Shown here one piece after another: positions 1 to 4,546 of a DNA stretch of 8,480 nt. Source of the stretch: a bacterium (GTDB lineage Bacteria; RBG-13-66-14); assembly GCA_035528375.1 (NCBI GenBank), contig DATKYS010000084.1:1-8480 (forward strand), written 5' to 3'. Below the pieces are notes generated by a model. The model was not told where the DNA came from, did no database searches, and saw nothing but the letters and a program-made list of their open reading frames with translations. How positions within the stretch are numbered: the stretch's first letter is position 1; each line of letters opens with the position of its first letter. Position numbers and translations under genes: made by a program.

Positions 1-164
1 GTCGGGGGGCCGGTGTACGAAAGAGGATGAGTCGGGGGGCCGGTGTACGAAAGAGGATGAGTCGGGGGCCGGTGTAGGAAAGAGGATGAGCCGGGGGGCC
101 GGTGTAGGAAAGATGAGCCGGTCGGGGGGCCGGTGTAGGAAAGATGAGTCGGTCGGGGGGCCGG
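1..164. repeat. Degenerate ~30-bp tandem repeat upstream of rpmJ
   Basis: Six head-to-tail units begin at about 1, 31, 61, 90, 121 and 152, with spacings of 30, 30, 29, 31 and 31. The core is a G-run motif (GTCGGGGGGCCGG) followed by TGTA(C/G)GAAAGA(GGA)TGA. Units 1 and 2 are identical, and the last is cut off after GTCGGGGGGCCGG. There are no unique spacers, so this is not a CRISPR array. The indels break every reading frame and each unit carries a TGA, so coding is unlikely. The array touches the window edge, so its full length and the upstream gene are unknown. Confidence 0.9.
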
Positions 165-219
165 ATAGAATTCGTCGTATTTTTCATCGAATAAAAACAA
201 CTAGAGAGTGTAAATCGTC
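165..219 (+). promoter_or_regulatory. AT-rich leader before rpmJ
   Basis: Composition changes abruptly from the G-rich repeats to an AT-rich stretch of about 40 bp immediately before rpmJ. This is where a promoter or ribosome loading region for the alpha operon could lie. I see no convincing paired -35/-10 boxes. The only purine stretch near the start, AGAGAG at about 203-208, is a weak Shine-Dalgarno candidate. Transcription may instead enter from genes to the left of the window. Confidence 0.3.
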
Positions 220-333
220 ATGAAGGTCCGCAGCTCAGTAAAGCCCATGTGCGACAAGTGCCGGGTCATCAAGCGCCGGGGCGTCGTCCGCGTCATCTGC
301 AAGAACCCCCGCCACAAGCAGCGTCAGGGTTAA
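220..333 (+). CDS. rpmJ: 50S ribosomal protein L36
   Basis: A 37-residue basic protein, the usual L36 length and too short for most ORF finders. It begins [14 protein letters not shown]. It carries the zinc-ribbon ligands Cys11, Cys14, Cys27 and His32, so it is the zinc-binding (C+) form rather than the zinc-free paralogue. L36 binds 23S rRNA in the large subunit. The ATG at 220 gives the canonical N-terminus. It is the first gene of the alpha operon here and lies 9 nt before rpsM. In many bacteria infA sits directly upstream, but here that position is occupied by tandem repeats, and infA, if nearby, is outside the window. Confidence 0.96.
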   Translation: MKVRSSVKPMCDKCRVIKRRGVVRVICKNPRHKQRQG

Positions 334-342
334 AGGAGAACG

Positions 343-714
343 ATGGCACGCATCGCCGGAATAGACCTGCCCCGCAACAAGCGCATCGTCATCAGCCTGA
401 CGTATATCTTCGGCATCGGGAACACCACCGCCCGGACCATATGCGATAAGGCCGGCCTGGACGTGGACACCCACACCAAGGACCTCACCGACGACGAGAT
501 AAACAACATCCGCAAGGTCATCGAAGAGGGGTATCGGGTAGAGGGGACGCTGCGGGCCGAGGTTGCCATGAACATCAAGCGCCTCATGGCGATCAACTCC
601 TACCGCGGCATGCGCCACAAGAGGGGCCTGCCCGTCCGCGGTCAGCGCACCAAGACCAACGCCCGGACACGCAAAGGCCCGCGCCGCACCGTGGGCGCCA
701 AGAGCAAGAAGTAA
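343..714 (+). CDS. rpsM: 30S ribosomal protein S13
   Basis: A 123-residue S13, close to the usual 118-125. The N-terminus [14 protein letters not shown] and the helix-two-turn-helix region (about residues 14-60, with [10 protein letters not shown]) are typical. The C-terminal signature [15 protein letters not shown] is followed by [11 protein letters not shown] and a basic tail. S13 sits in the head of the small subunit and contacts 16S rRNA, S19 and the P-site tRNA. A good Shine-Dalgarno (AGGAG at 335-339) precedes the ATG. The gap from rpmJ is only 9 nt, so there is no room for an independent leader of the kind S4 binds ahead of rpsM in E. coli. Confidence 0.97.
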   Translation: MARIAGIDLPRNKRIVISLTYIFGIGNTTARTICDKAGLDVDTHTKDLTDDEINNIRKVIEEGYRVEGTLRAEVAMNIKRLMAINSYRGMRHKRGLPVRGQRTKTNARTRKGPRRTVGAKSKK

Positions 715-726
715 AAACGCATCGGC

Positions 727-751
727 GATCCGCCCGCCCGGTCGGCGGATC
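727..751 (+). promoter_or_regulatory. Hairpin in the rpsM-rpsK gap
   Basis: A perfect 8-bp stem, GATCCGCC (727-734) with GGCGGATC (744-751), encloses a 9-nt loop. It lies in the 54-nt gap between rpsM and rpsK, about 17 nt before the rpsK start. No T-run follows, so it is not an intrinsic terminator. It could be a processing or stability element, or a site of translational control of S11. The function is inferred only from structure and position. Confidence 0.5.
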
Positions 752-768
752 CCCTTGAAAGGCCGTTC

Positions 769-1158
769 ATGCAGCGCCAGCGCCGCCGCAGGTCCATAAA
801 GTTCGACGAGGGCACCCCGGAGGGGTACATCTGTATCCGCTCCTCCTTCAACAACACCATCGTCAGCGTCACCACCCTCGACGGCCGGGTCATCGGCTGG
901 GGCAGCGCGGGCAGCGCGGGCTTCAAGGGCTCGAAGAAGTCCACCCCCTTCGCCGCCCAGCTCACCGCCGAGAATTGCGCCAAGAAGGCGCTCGACGCCG
1001 GAATGCGCAAGGTCGAGATTCACATCAAGGGCCCGGGCTCCGGCCGCGAATCCGCCATCCGAGCGCTATCCGCCGCCGGTCTCGGCGTCACCGCCGTCAT
1101 TGACATGACCAGCATTCCGCACAACGGCTGCCGCCCGAAGAAGCGGCGCCGGGTGTAG
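769..1158 (+). CDS. rpsK: 30S ribosomal protein S11
   Basis: A 129-residue S11, the usual length. After a short basic N-terminus ([12 protein letters not shown]) come the conserved core segments [30 protein letters not shown], and the C-terminal signature [13 protein letters not shown] with [15 protein letters not shown]11 lies on the platform of the small subunit and contacts 16S rRNA near the E site. The ATG at 769 follows a modest purine stretch (GAAAGG, 757-762). The gene ends 9 nt before the TTG start of rpsD, so the two are very likely co-translated. Confidence 0.97.
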   Translation: MQRQRRRRSIKFDEGTPEGYICIRSSFNNTIVSVTTLDGRVIGWGSAGSAGFKGSKKSTPFAAQLTAENCAKKALDAGMRKVEIHIKGPGSGRESAIRALSAAGLGVTAVIDMTSIPHNGCRPKKRRRV

Positions 1159-1167
1159 GGGGGCGTC

Positions 1168-1794
1168 TTGGCCAGGTATACAGGACCGCGTTGCAAGCTG
1201 TGCCGCCGGGAGGGAGTCAAGCTCTTCCTCAAGGGGCAGCGATGCTATTCCAATAAGTGCGCCGTCGAGCGCCGTCCGACACCCCCGGGTATGCACGGAC
1301 GCGGTAGACGCCGCCGCCCGACCCCCTACGGTACGCAGCTCCGCGAGAAGCAGCGCATCCGCCGCTCCTACGGAATGCTCGAGAGGCAGTTCTTCAACTT
1401 CTACACCAAAGCCGAGCGGGCCAAGGGCATCACCGGCCACACCCTTTTAATCATGCTCGACACCCGGCTCGACAGCGTGCTCCAGCGGGCCGGGTTCGTC
1501 GCCACACGCGCCCAGGCCAGACAGTACATCCGCCACGGGCACACGGCCGTTAACGGGCACAAGGTGGACATCCCCAGCTACAGGGTAAAGGCCGAGGACA
1601 CCGTCTCCATCCGCGAGACCTCCAGCGTCGTCCCGCAGGTCAAGTTCCGCCTCGAGCGCCTCCAGCCTCAGCCCGTGGACTGGCTCACGGTGGACCAGGC
1701 CAAGCTCGAGGTAAAGGTGACACGGCTGCCCAACCGCGAGGACATCACCCTGCCCTTCAACGAGCAGTTCGTGGTCGAGCTCTACTCGCGTTAA
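1168..1794 (+). CDS. rpsD: 30S ribosomal protein S4, zinc-binding form
   Basis: A 208-residue S4 starting at TTG (1168-1170) after a G-run (1158-1163) that can serve as Shine-Dalgarno. This start yields MARYTGPRCKLCRREG, the normal S4 N-terminus. Four cysteines (Cys9, Cys12, Cys26, Cys31) form the zinc site of the C+ type. The S4 RNA-binding domain spans about residues 95-155 (LDTRLDSVLQRAGF, then ARQYIRHGHTAVNG). S4 nucleates 30S assembly on 16S rRNA and in E. coli represses translation of its own operon. I could not identify an S4-binding pseudoknot here. The order rpsK-rpsD-rpoA is the standard alpha operon arrangement. Confidence 0.97.
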   Translation: MARYTGPRCKLCRREGVKLFLKGQRCYSNKCAVERRPTPPGMHGRGRRRRPTPYGTQLREKQRIRRSYGMLERQFFNFYTKAERAKGITGHTLLIMLDTRLDSVLQRAGFVATRAQARQYIRHGHTAVNGHKVDIPSYRVKAEDTVSIRETSSVVPQVKFRLERLQPQPVDWLTVDQAKLEVKVTRLPNREDITLPFNEQFVVELYSR

Positions 1795-1882
1795 CGCCCG
1801 GTCCGAGACTTGGGATACCGGCGGGGGGGTTATTCGCCGACCCGCCTAGATTTAAAAACCCCTCCACGGGGCTCTAGCAAAC
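1795..1882 (+). promoter_or_regulatory. Structured 88-nt leader before rpoA
   Basis: This is the longest gap in the operon. GGCGGG (1820-1825) can pair with CCCGCC (1841-1846). A mutually exclusive pairing is CGGCG (1819-1823) with CGCCG (1835-1839). A small CCCC/GGGG hairpin (1859-1862 with 1868-1871) includes the only G-run that could act as Shine-Dalgarno for rpoA, 11 nt before its ATG. A role in setting alpha-subunit output separately from the ribosomal proteins is an inference; no promoter is convincing. Confidence 0.4.
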
Positions 1883-2869
1883 ATGATCATCGGCAAGGTC
1901 CTGGATACCGACATCAAGGTGCTGATCGAGGAGGACAAGGCCCATCGCAACCGGGCCGTGTTCACCATTCAGCCTCTGGCCTCGGGGTTCGGCACCACGG
2001 TGGGCAACGCCCTGCGGCGGGTTCTGTTGTCCAGCCTCACCGGCTACGCCCCCGTCGCGGTGCGCGTCGAAAACGCCAATCACGAGTACGACACCCTGCC
2101 CGGCGTGATCGAGGACGTCTCCGACATCCTCCTCAACCTGCGCCAACTGGTGTTCAGCGCGGAGAGGAGCGACGAGGAGGTCCACGCGGTGAGCCTGGCC
2201 GCCAAGGGGCCCGGCGAGGTGACCGGCGCCGATCTCGTTCTGCCACCCGAGATCAAGGTTCTCAACCCCGACTCCTACATCGCCGGCCTGGACTCCGACG
2301 GCAAGCTGGAGATGGACATCGTGCTGATACGCGGGCGCGGCTACCTCACCTCCCACGAGGTGGAGCTGCCCCCCGAGCACGACTACGTCGGCATGATTCC
2401 CATAGACGCCGTCTTCACGCCCGTCGTCAAGGTCAACTTCAACGTCGAGGAGACCCGCGTCGGACAGATGACCAACTTCGATAAAATGGTCCTCGAGGTG
2501 GTGACCGACGGTTCCGTCAGTCCGCGCAGCGCCGTGGAGACCGCGGCGGCGATTCTCATCAACTTCTTCTCCGTCATCAGCTCGGCCGACGCGCGCCGGA
2601 CGCCCCAGGAGGAGCGGGAGGACGAGGAGAGGCACCGGATACGGGAGCTCCTGGCCCGCCCGGTATCCGAGCTCGACCTCTCCGTGCGCTCGGCGAACTG
2701 CCTCCGCGCCGCCGACCTGCACACACTCGGCGACCTGGTGGTCAAACCCGAGTCCGAGATGCTCAAGTACCGCAATTTCGGCAAGAAATCCCTGGCCGAG
2801 ATCGAGGCCTTCCTCACCGAGTACGGCCTGCACCTCGGGATGGACCTGAAAGAGCTGTTGGGCGATTAG
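1883..2869 (+). CDS. rpoA: DNA-directed RNA polymerase subunit alpha
   Basis: 328 residues, the normal size. The N-terminal domain (about 1-235) contains the dimerisation segment GFGTTVGNALRRVLLSS (35-51) and drives assembly of the beta and beta' subunits. An acidic and basic linker (about 237-256) joins it to the C-terminal domain (257-328). That domain retains the DNA-contact residues of E. coli alpha at a constant offset of 4: Arg269, Asn272, Cys273 (in VRSANCL), Gly300, Lys302 and Ser303 (in NFGKKSL). It should therefore bind UP elements and activators. The gene sits between rpsD and rplQ as expected; the Shine-Dalgarno is weak and lies in a possible hairpin. rplQ begins 10 nt after the stop codon. 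Confidence 0.98.
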   Translation: MIIGKVLDTDIKVLIEEDKAHRNRAVFTIQPLASGFGTTVGNALRRVLLSSLTGYAPVAVRVENANHEYDTLPGVIEDVSDILLNLRQLVFSAERSDEEVHAVSLAAKGPGEVTGADLVLPPEIKVLNPDSYIAGLDSDGKLEMDIVLIRGRGYLTSHEVELPPEHDYVGMIPIDAVFTPVVKVNFNVEETRVGQMTNFDKMVLEVVTDGSVSPRSAVETAAAILINFFSVISSADARRTPQEEREDEERHRIRELLARPVSELDLSVRSANCLRAADLHTLGDLVVKPESEMLKYRNFGKKSLAEIEAFLTEYGLHLGMDLKELLGD

Positions 2870-2879
2870 GGGTTCCCTC

Positions 2880-3290
2880 ATGCGGCACAAGAAAGAGGGC
2901 TTTCAGCTCAACCGACCCACCGCCCACCGGCGGGCGCTGCTGCGCAACCTTTGCCGGTCCCTCGTCCGCCACGAGCGGATCGAGACGACCCACACCAAGG
3001 CCAAGGCGCTCAAGGCGTTCGCCGACAGCCTGTTCGCCAAGGCGCGCTCATCGGACACGGCGGCGCAGCGGGCCGTTTTCGCCGAGCTGGGGGACAAGAA
3101 GGTCGTCAAAAAGTTCTTCGAGGTGGTGCTTCCGCGCTACGACGAGCGCACGGGCGGCTTCGTCCGCATCATCCCCCGGGGATACCGCAAGGGCGACGGG
3201 GCGCCGGTCAGCTACGTCGAGCTCTGCGAGATGGGCGAGGACTTCGCCAAGCCGCGCGTCATCAAGCTCAAGAAGAAGATCACCAAGTAG
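2880..3290 (+). CDS. rplQ: 50S ribosomal protein L17
   Basis: 136 residues, slightly longer than E. coli L17 (127). The N-terminus MRHKKEGFQLNR and the following HRRALLRNLCRSLVRHERI with IETTHTKAKALK are the L17 signature. The C-terminal part contains the expected RIIPRGYRKGDGAPVSYVEL. L17 binds 23S rRNA in the large subunit near the peptide exit region. The ATG follows the rpoA stop by 10 nt, with AGGGG (2868-2872) as Shine-Dalgarno. It is the last gene of the operon and is followed within 25 nt by a rho-independent terminator. Confidence 0.97.
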   Translation: MRHKKEGFQLNRPTAHRRALLRNLCRSLVRHERIETTHTKAKALKAFADSLFAKARSSDTAAQRAVFAELGDKKVVKKFFEVVLPRYDERTGGFVRIIPRGYRKGDGAPVSYVELCEMGEDFAKPRVIKLKKKITK

Positions 3291-3313
3291 GGGAGCCAGC
3301 CGCGTCAACGTGG

Positions 3314-3336
3314 ACCCCCTCGGTGAGGGGGTTTTT
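3314..3336 (+). terminator. Rho-independent terminator of the alpha operon
   Basis: An 8-bp stem is formed by ACCCCCTC (3314-3321) and GAGGGGGT (3325-3332) around a 3-nt GGT loop, followed by a T-run (3332-3336). It lies 24 nt after the rplQ stop and ends the ribosomal-protein transcript before the repeat/tRNA region. Confidence 0.9.
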
Positions 3337-3341
3337 AAATG

Positions 3342-3418
3342 CCCGTCTGCGGCGATGAGTGTTGAATTGAAATAGATTCTCCCCGCGACTGCGCCCCCTA
3401 ATATCGGGGGGACAGGGG
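3342..3418 (+). repeat. Family 1 repeat, copy A (divergent, solitary)
   Basis: The most divergent of five copies. The head (CCCGTCTGCGGCGATGA) matches CCCGCACGCGGCGGTGA of the others. It is followed by the AT-rich box GAATTGAAATAGATTC, then CTCCCCGCGA and a C-run/G-run hairpin (CCCCC around 3393 with GGGGGG around 3406). The repeat begins only a few bases after the alpha-operon terminator. About 70 bp of unrelated sequence with short complementary GTCCC/GGGAC runs (about 3427-3447) separates it from copy B. It is not next to a tRNA. Confidence 0.75.
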
Positions 3419-3493
3419 TGTAGGGCGGTCCCGTGGGACGAGTCCCCTGCGGGCCGCAGCGATGGGGGCGGAGGTTATTAAAGGGGTATCACA

Positions 3494-3579
3494 CCCCGCA
3501 CGCGGCGGTGATTGCCGAATTGAAATATAATTCTCCCCGCGAGCTTGCCCCTCAAGATGGGGGGGTTGGGGGGAAGGGC
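3494..3579 (+). repeat. Family 1 repeat, copy B (first of pair B-C)
   Basis: Head CCCCGCACGCGGCGGTGA, AT-rich box GAATTGAAATATAATTC (an imperfect dyad with GAATT/AATTC ends), then CTCCCCGCGAG, a C-run, AAGAT and long G-runs. It contains a perfect TATAAT at 3526-3531, but nothing like TTGACA lies 16-18 bp upstream, so I do not call a promoter. An A-rich linker of 17 bp separates it from copy C. The period from B to C is 103 bp. Confidence 0.85.
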
Positions 3580-3596
3580 TTGGAAATAAAAACACG

Positions 3597-3691
3597 CCCC
3601 GCACGCGGCGGTGACCATCGAATTGTAATAAACTCCCCCCGCGAGGTTGCCCCCTCAAGATTGAGGGGGTTGGGGGAGTTGAGGGGGTTGA
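3597..3691 (+). repeat. Family 1 repeat, copy C (abuts tRNA-Ser(UGA))
   Basis: It has the same head and box as copy B. Its hairpin differs: CCCCCTCAA (3650-3658) is matched by TTGAGGGGG (3661-3669), so both arms change together relative to the pure C7/G7 hairpin of copy E. It continues into further G5 runs (3672-3676, 3683-3687) and ends with TTGA directly at the first base of the mature tRNA. Four G-runs in a row make it a G-quadruplex candidate on the + strand. Confidence 0.85.
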
Positions 3692-3778
3692 GGAGGGCTA
3701 GTCCTAATTGGTAAGGCAGCGGACTTGAAATCCGCCGGGCTTCGGCCCATACAGGTTCGAATCCTGTGCCCTCCGCCA
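3692..3778 (+). tRNA. tRNA-Ser(UGA)
   Basis: An 87-nt class II tRNA with encoded CCA (3776-3778). The acceptor GGAGGGC (3692-3698) pairs with GCCCTCC (3768-3774), and the discriminator is G3775. The anticodon stem GCGGA/TCCGC holds the loop CTTGAAA, with TGA at 3726-3728. The long variable arm GGGC-TTCG-GCCC is the serine hallmark. The T arm is ACAGG-TTCGAAT-CCTGT. The D stem is a short GTC/GGC with one wobble pair, as is usual in serine tRNAs. It should read UCA and related UCN codons. No promoter is obvious upstream; the 5' side is occupied by repeat pair B-C. Confidence 0.96.
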
Positions 3779-3780
3779 GC

Positions 3781-3853
3781 AGCGTAGCGCGCTGCACCGC
3801 GGTTCCGCGACGGCACGTTCACACGTTCGATGGTTCGGCGCCGCGAGCGGTGC
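3781..3853 (+). repeat. Family 2 repeat, copy 1 (73 bp, follows tRNA-Ser(UGA))
   Basis: It begins two bases after the tRNA CCA. The first 31 bases contain a small hairpin (GCAGCG 3779-3784 with CGCTGC 3790-3795) and CGCGGTTCCGCG. The arm GCACCGC (3794-3800) is complementary to GCGGTGC at the far end (3847-3853), so the element could fold as one long hairpin with a variable centre. Copy 2 has exactly the same length and the same arms. No T-run follows, so it is not a standard terminator. Confidence 0.8.
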
Positions 3854-3879
3854 CCTTGAATAATTTTGGAATGCCTTTT

Positions 3880-3952
3880 AGCGCAGCACGCTGCACCGCG
3901 GTTCCGCGACGACTCGTTTGTAAATTCGGTAGGTAAGCGCCGCGGGCGGTGC
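3880..3952 (+). repeat. Family 2 repeat, copy 2 (73 bp)
   Basis: Same length as copy 1 and 99 bp downstream of it. The outer parts are nearly identical (the first 31 bases differ at two positions, and the end is GCGCCGCG-GCGGTGC with one change), while the central part of about 25 bp differs at many positions. The arms GCACCGC (3893-3899) and GCGGTGC (3946-3952) are again complementary. Unlike copies 1 and 3, it does not follow a tRNA. Confidence 0.8.
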
Positions 3953-3968
3953 GATTGTCGGCGACCCG

Positions 3969-3998
3969 CTGACACGCAACGGCTCACTCTGCTATAAT
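3969..3998 (+). promoter_or_regulatory. Sigma70-type promoter for tRNA-Ser(GCU)
   Basis: The -35 box CTGACA (3969-3974) matches TTGACA at five of six positions, and the -10 box TATAAT (3993-3998) is perfect, with an 18-bp spacer. It lies about 47 bp before the mature 5' end of tRNA-Ser(GCU). It is the best promoter in the window and could also drive tRNA-Arg(ACG) downstream, because no terminator is seen between them. Confidence 0.8.
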
Positions 3999-4019
3999 TC
4001 CGACGCGCGAGACAACTGC

Positions 4020-4039
4020 TTTTCCCGGCCTCGGGAAAG
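4020..4039 (+). other. Hairpin in the 5' leader of tRNA-Ser(GCU)
   Basis: TTTCCCG (4021-4027) pairs with CGGGAAA (4032-4038) around the loop GCCT; T4020 and G4039 can add a wobble pair. It ends 6 nt before the mature tRNA and has no following T-run. It would lie in the precursor cleaved by RNase P; a role in processing is only an inference. Confidence 0.55.
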
Positions 4040-4045
4040 TGTCGC

Positions 4046-4138
4046 GGAGAGGTGACCGAGAGGCCGAAGGTGATCGCCTGCTAAGCGATTGAGTGCTTAA
4101 TGGGCGCTCCGCGGGTTCGAATCCCGCCCTCTCCGCCA
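4046..4138 (+). tRNA. tRNA-Ser(GCU)
   Basis: A 93-nt class II tRNA with encoded CCA (4136-4138). The acceptor GGAGAGG (4046-4052) pairs with CCTCTCC, and the discriminator is G4135. The anticodon stem ATCGC/GCGAT holds the loop CTGCTAA, with GCT at 4080-4082, reading AGC and AGU. The long variable arm is GAGTGC...GCGCTC with one wobble pair. The T arm is GCGGG-TTCGAAT-CCCGC. It is preceded by a strong promoter and followed directly by a family 2 half repeat. Confidence 0.96.
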
Positions 4139-4168
4139 GCGCAGCGCGCTGGACCGCGGTCCCGCAAC
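4139..4168 (+). repeat. Family 2 repeat, copy 3 (half copy after tRNA-Ser(GCU))
   Basis: Only the first part of family 2 is present (AGCGCAGCGCGCTG then GACCGCGGTCCCGC). The distal GCGGTGC arm is missing. It starts at the tRNA CCA end, so that CCAGCGC (4136-4142) and GCGCTGG (4146-4152) form a 7-bp hairpin using the encoded CCA itself. The position relative to the tRNA is within a few bases of that of copy 1. Confidence 0.65.
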
Positions 4169-4204
4169 CAGGCTTGCCGACTTACCGAGTAACTGCTAAT
4201 ACGT

Positions 4205-4286
4205 CCCGCACGCGGCGGTGAGCGTTTAATTGAGATAGATTCCCCCGCGAAACTGCCCCCCCAGGATGGGGGGGTTGGGGGGAAGG
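4205..4286 (+). repeat. Family 1 repeat, copy D (first of pair D-E)
   Basis: Head CCCGCACGCGGCGGTGA, box TAATTGAGATAGATTC, then CCCCCGCGAAACTG, a C-run, AGGAT and long G-runs ending GGGGGGAAGG. The end matches that of copy B. A linker of about 19 bp (4287-4305) leads to copy E, and the D-E period is 101 bp. About 36 bp of unremarkable sequence (4169-4204) separates it from the preceding half repeat. Confidence 0.85.
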
Positions 4287-4305
4287 TCTCGAACTTAGAA
4301 AAGGC

Positions 4306-4399
4306 TCCGCACGCGGCGGTGACTGTTGAATTGAGATAAACTCCCCCCGCGAAACTGCCCCCCCAAGATGGGGGGGATGGGGGGGTTGAGGGGGTTGAG
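4306..4399 (+). repeat. Family 1 repeat, copy E (abuts tRNA-Arg)
   Basis: Head TCCGCACGCGGCGGTGA and box GAATTGAGATAAACTC. It then has a nested structure: an inner C7 (4358-4364), AAGAT, G7 (4370-4376), and an outer C6 (4343-4348) that can pair with a second G7 (4379-4385). It ends with TTGAGGGGGTTGAGG running into the tRNA, identical over 15 nt to the end of copy C. Very long G-runs make it a G-quadruplex candidate. Confidence 0.85.
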
Positions 4400-4476
4400 G
4401 CGCCCGTAGCTCAGATGGATAGAGCGCCGGACTACGAATCCGTAGGCCGCAGGTTCGAATCCTGCCGGGCGCGCCA
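4400..4476 (+). tRNA. tRNA-Arg(ACG)
   Basis: A 77-nt class I tRNA with encoded CCA (4474-4476). The acceptor GCGCCCG (4400-4406) pairs with CGGGCGC (4466-4472), and the discriminator is G4473. The D arm is GCTC-AGATGGAT-AGAGC. The anticodon loop CTACGAA has ACG at 4434-4436. The T arm is GCAGG-TTCGAAT-CCTGC. A34 is expected to be deaminated to inosine by TadA so that it reads CGU, CGC and CGA. Its 5' end touches repeat copy E. It is followed by a terminator, so it is probably the last gene of the tRNA transcript. Confidence 0.97.
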
Positions 4477-4484
4477 GAATCGAG

Positions 4485-4511
4485 CCAGCCGCCACCGGGC
4501 GGCTGGTTTTT
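4485..4511 (+). terminator. Rho-independent terminator after tRNA-Arg
   Basis: A perfect 9-bp stem, CCAGCCGCC (4485-4493) with GGCGGCTGG (4498-4506), encloses the loop ACCG and is followed by T5 (4507-4511). It lies 8 nt after the tRNA CCA and separates the tRNA region from the glycosyltransferase gene. Confidence 0.92.
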
Positions 4512-4546
4512 CACGCCTTCCGGCTGCCCTTTATGGCTTTATCTGG

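Noticed and set aside
1-164. A CRISPR array or a repeat-containing protein
   Set aside because: There are no unique spacers between units. Unit lengths of 27-31 bp shift the frame and a TGA recurs in each unit, so neither reading fits.
1874-2890. A 338-codon open frame on the - strand opposite rpoA
   Set aside because: rpoA is certain on the + strand. The antisense product shows no family features and mirrors rpoA codon bias.
3526-3531. TATAAT in repeat copy B as a promoter for tRNA-Ser(UGA)
   Set aside because: The bases 16-18 bp upstream are GCGGCGG-like with no resemblance to TTGACA, and the other copies lack the exact box. It is kept only as part of the box finding.
3650-3669. The C-run/G-run hairpin of family 1 as an intrinsic terminator
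   Set aside because: No T-run follows on the + strand, and the sequence runs into a tRNA that must be transcribed. On the - strand no T-run follows the hairpin either.
3398-3714. Short frames in both directions through repeats A-C
   Set aside because: They follow the repeats rather than a gene, have no Shine-Dalgarno and show no codon-level conservation between copies.
3552-4514. Minus-strand frames with GFEPV, RIRTCMGRSP and GRIRTCGLRI segments
   Set aside because: These peptides come from reading the antisense of tRNA genes, a known source of false proteins in databases. The flanking Pro-rich and RRVR segments are antisense of family 1 repeats.
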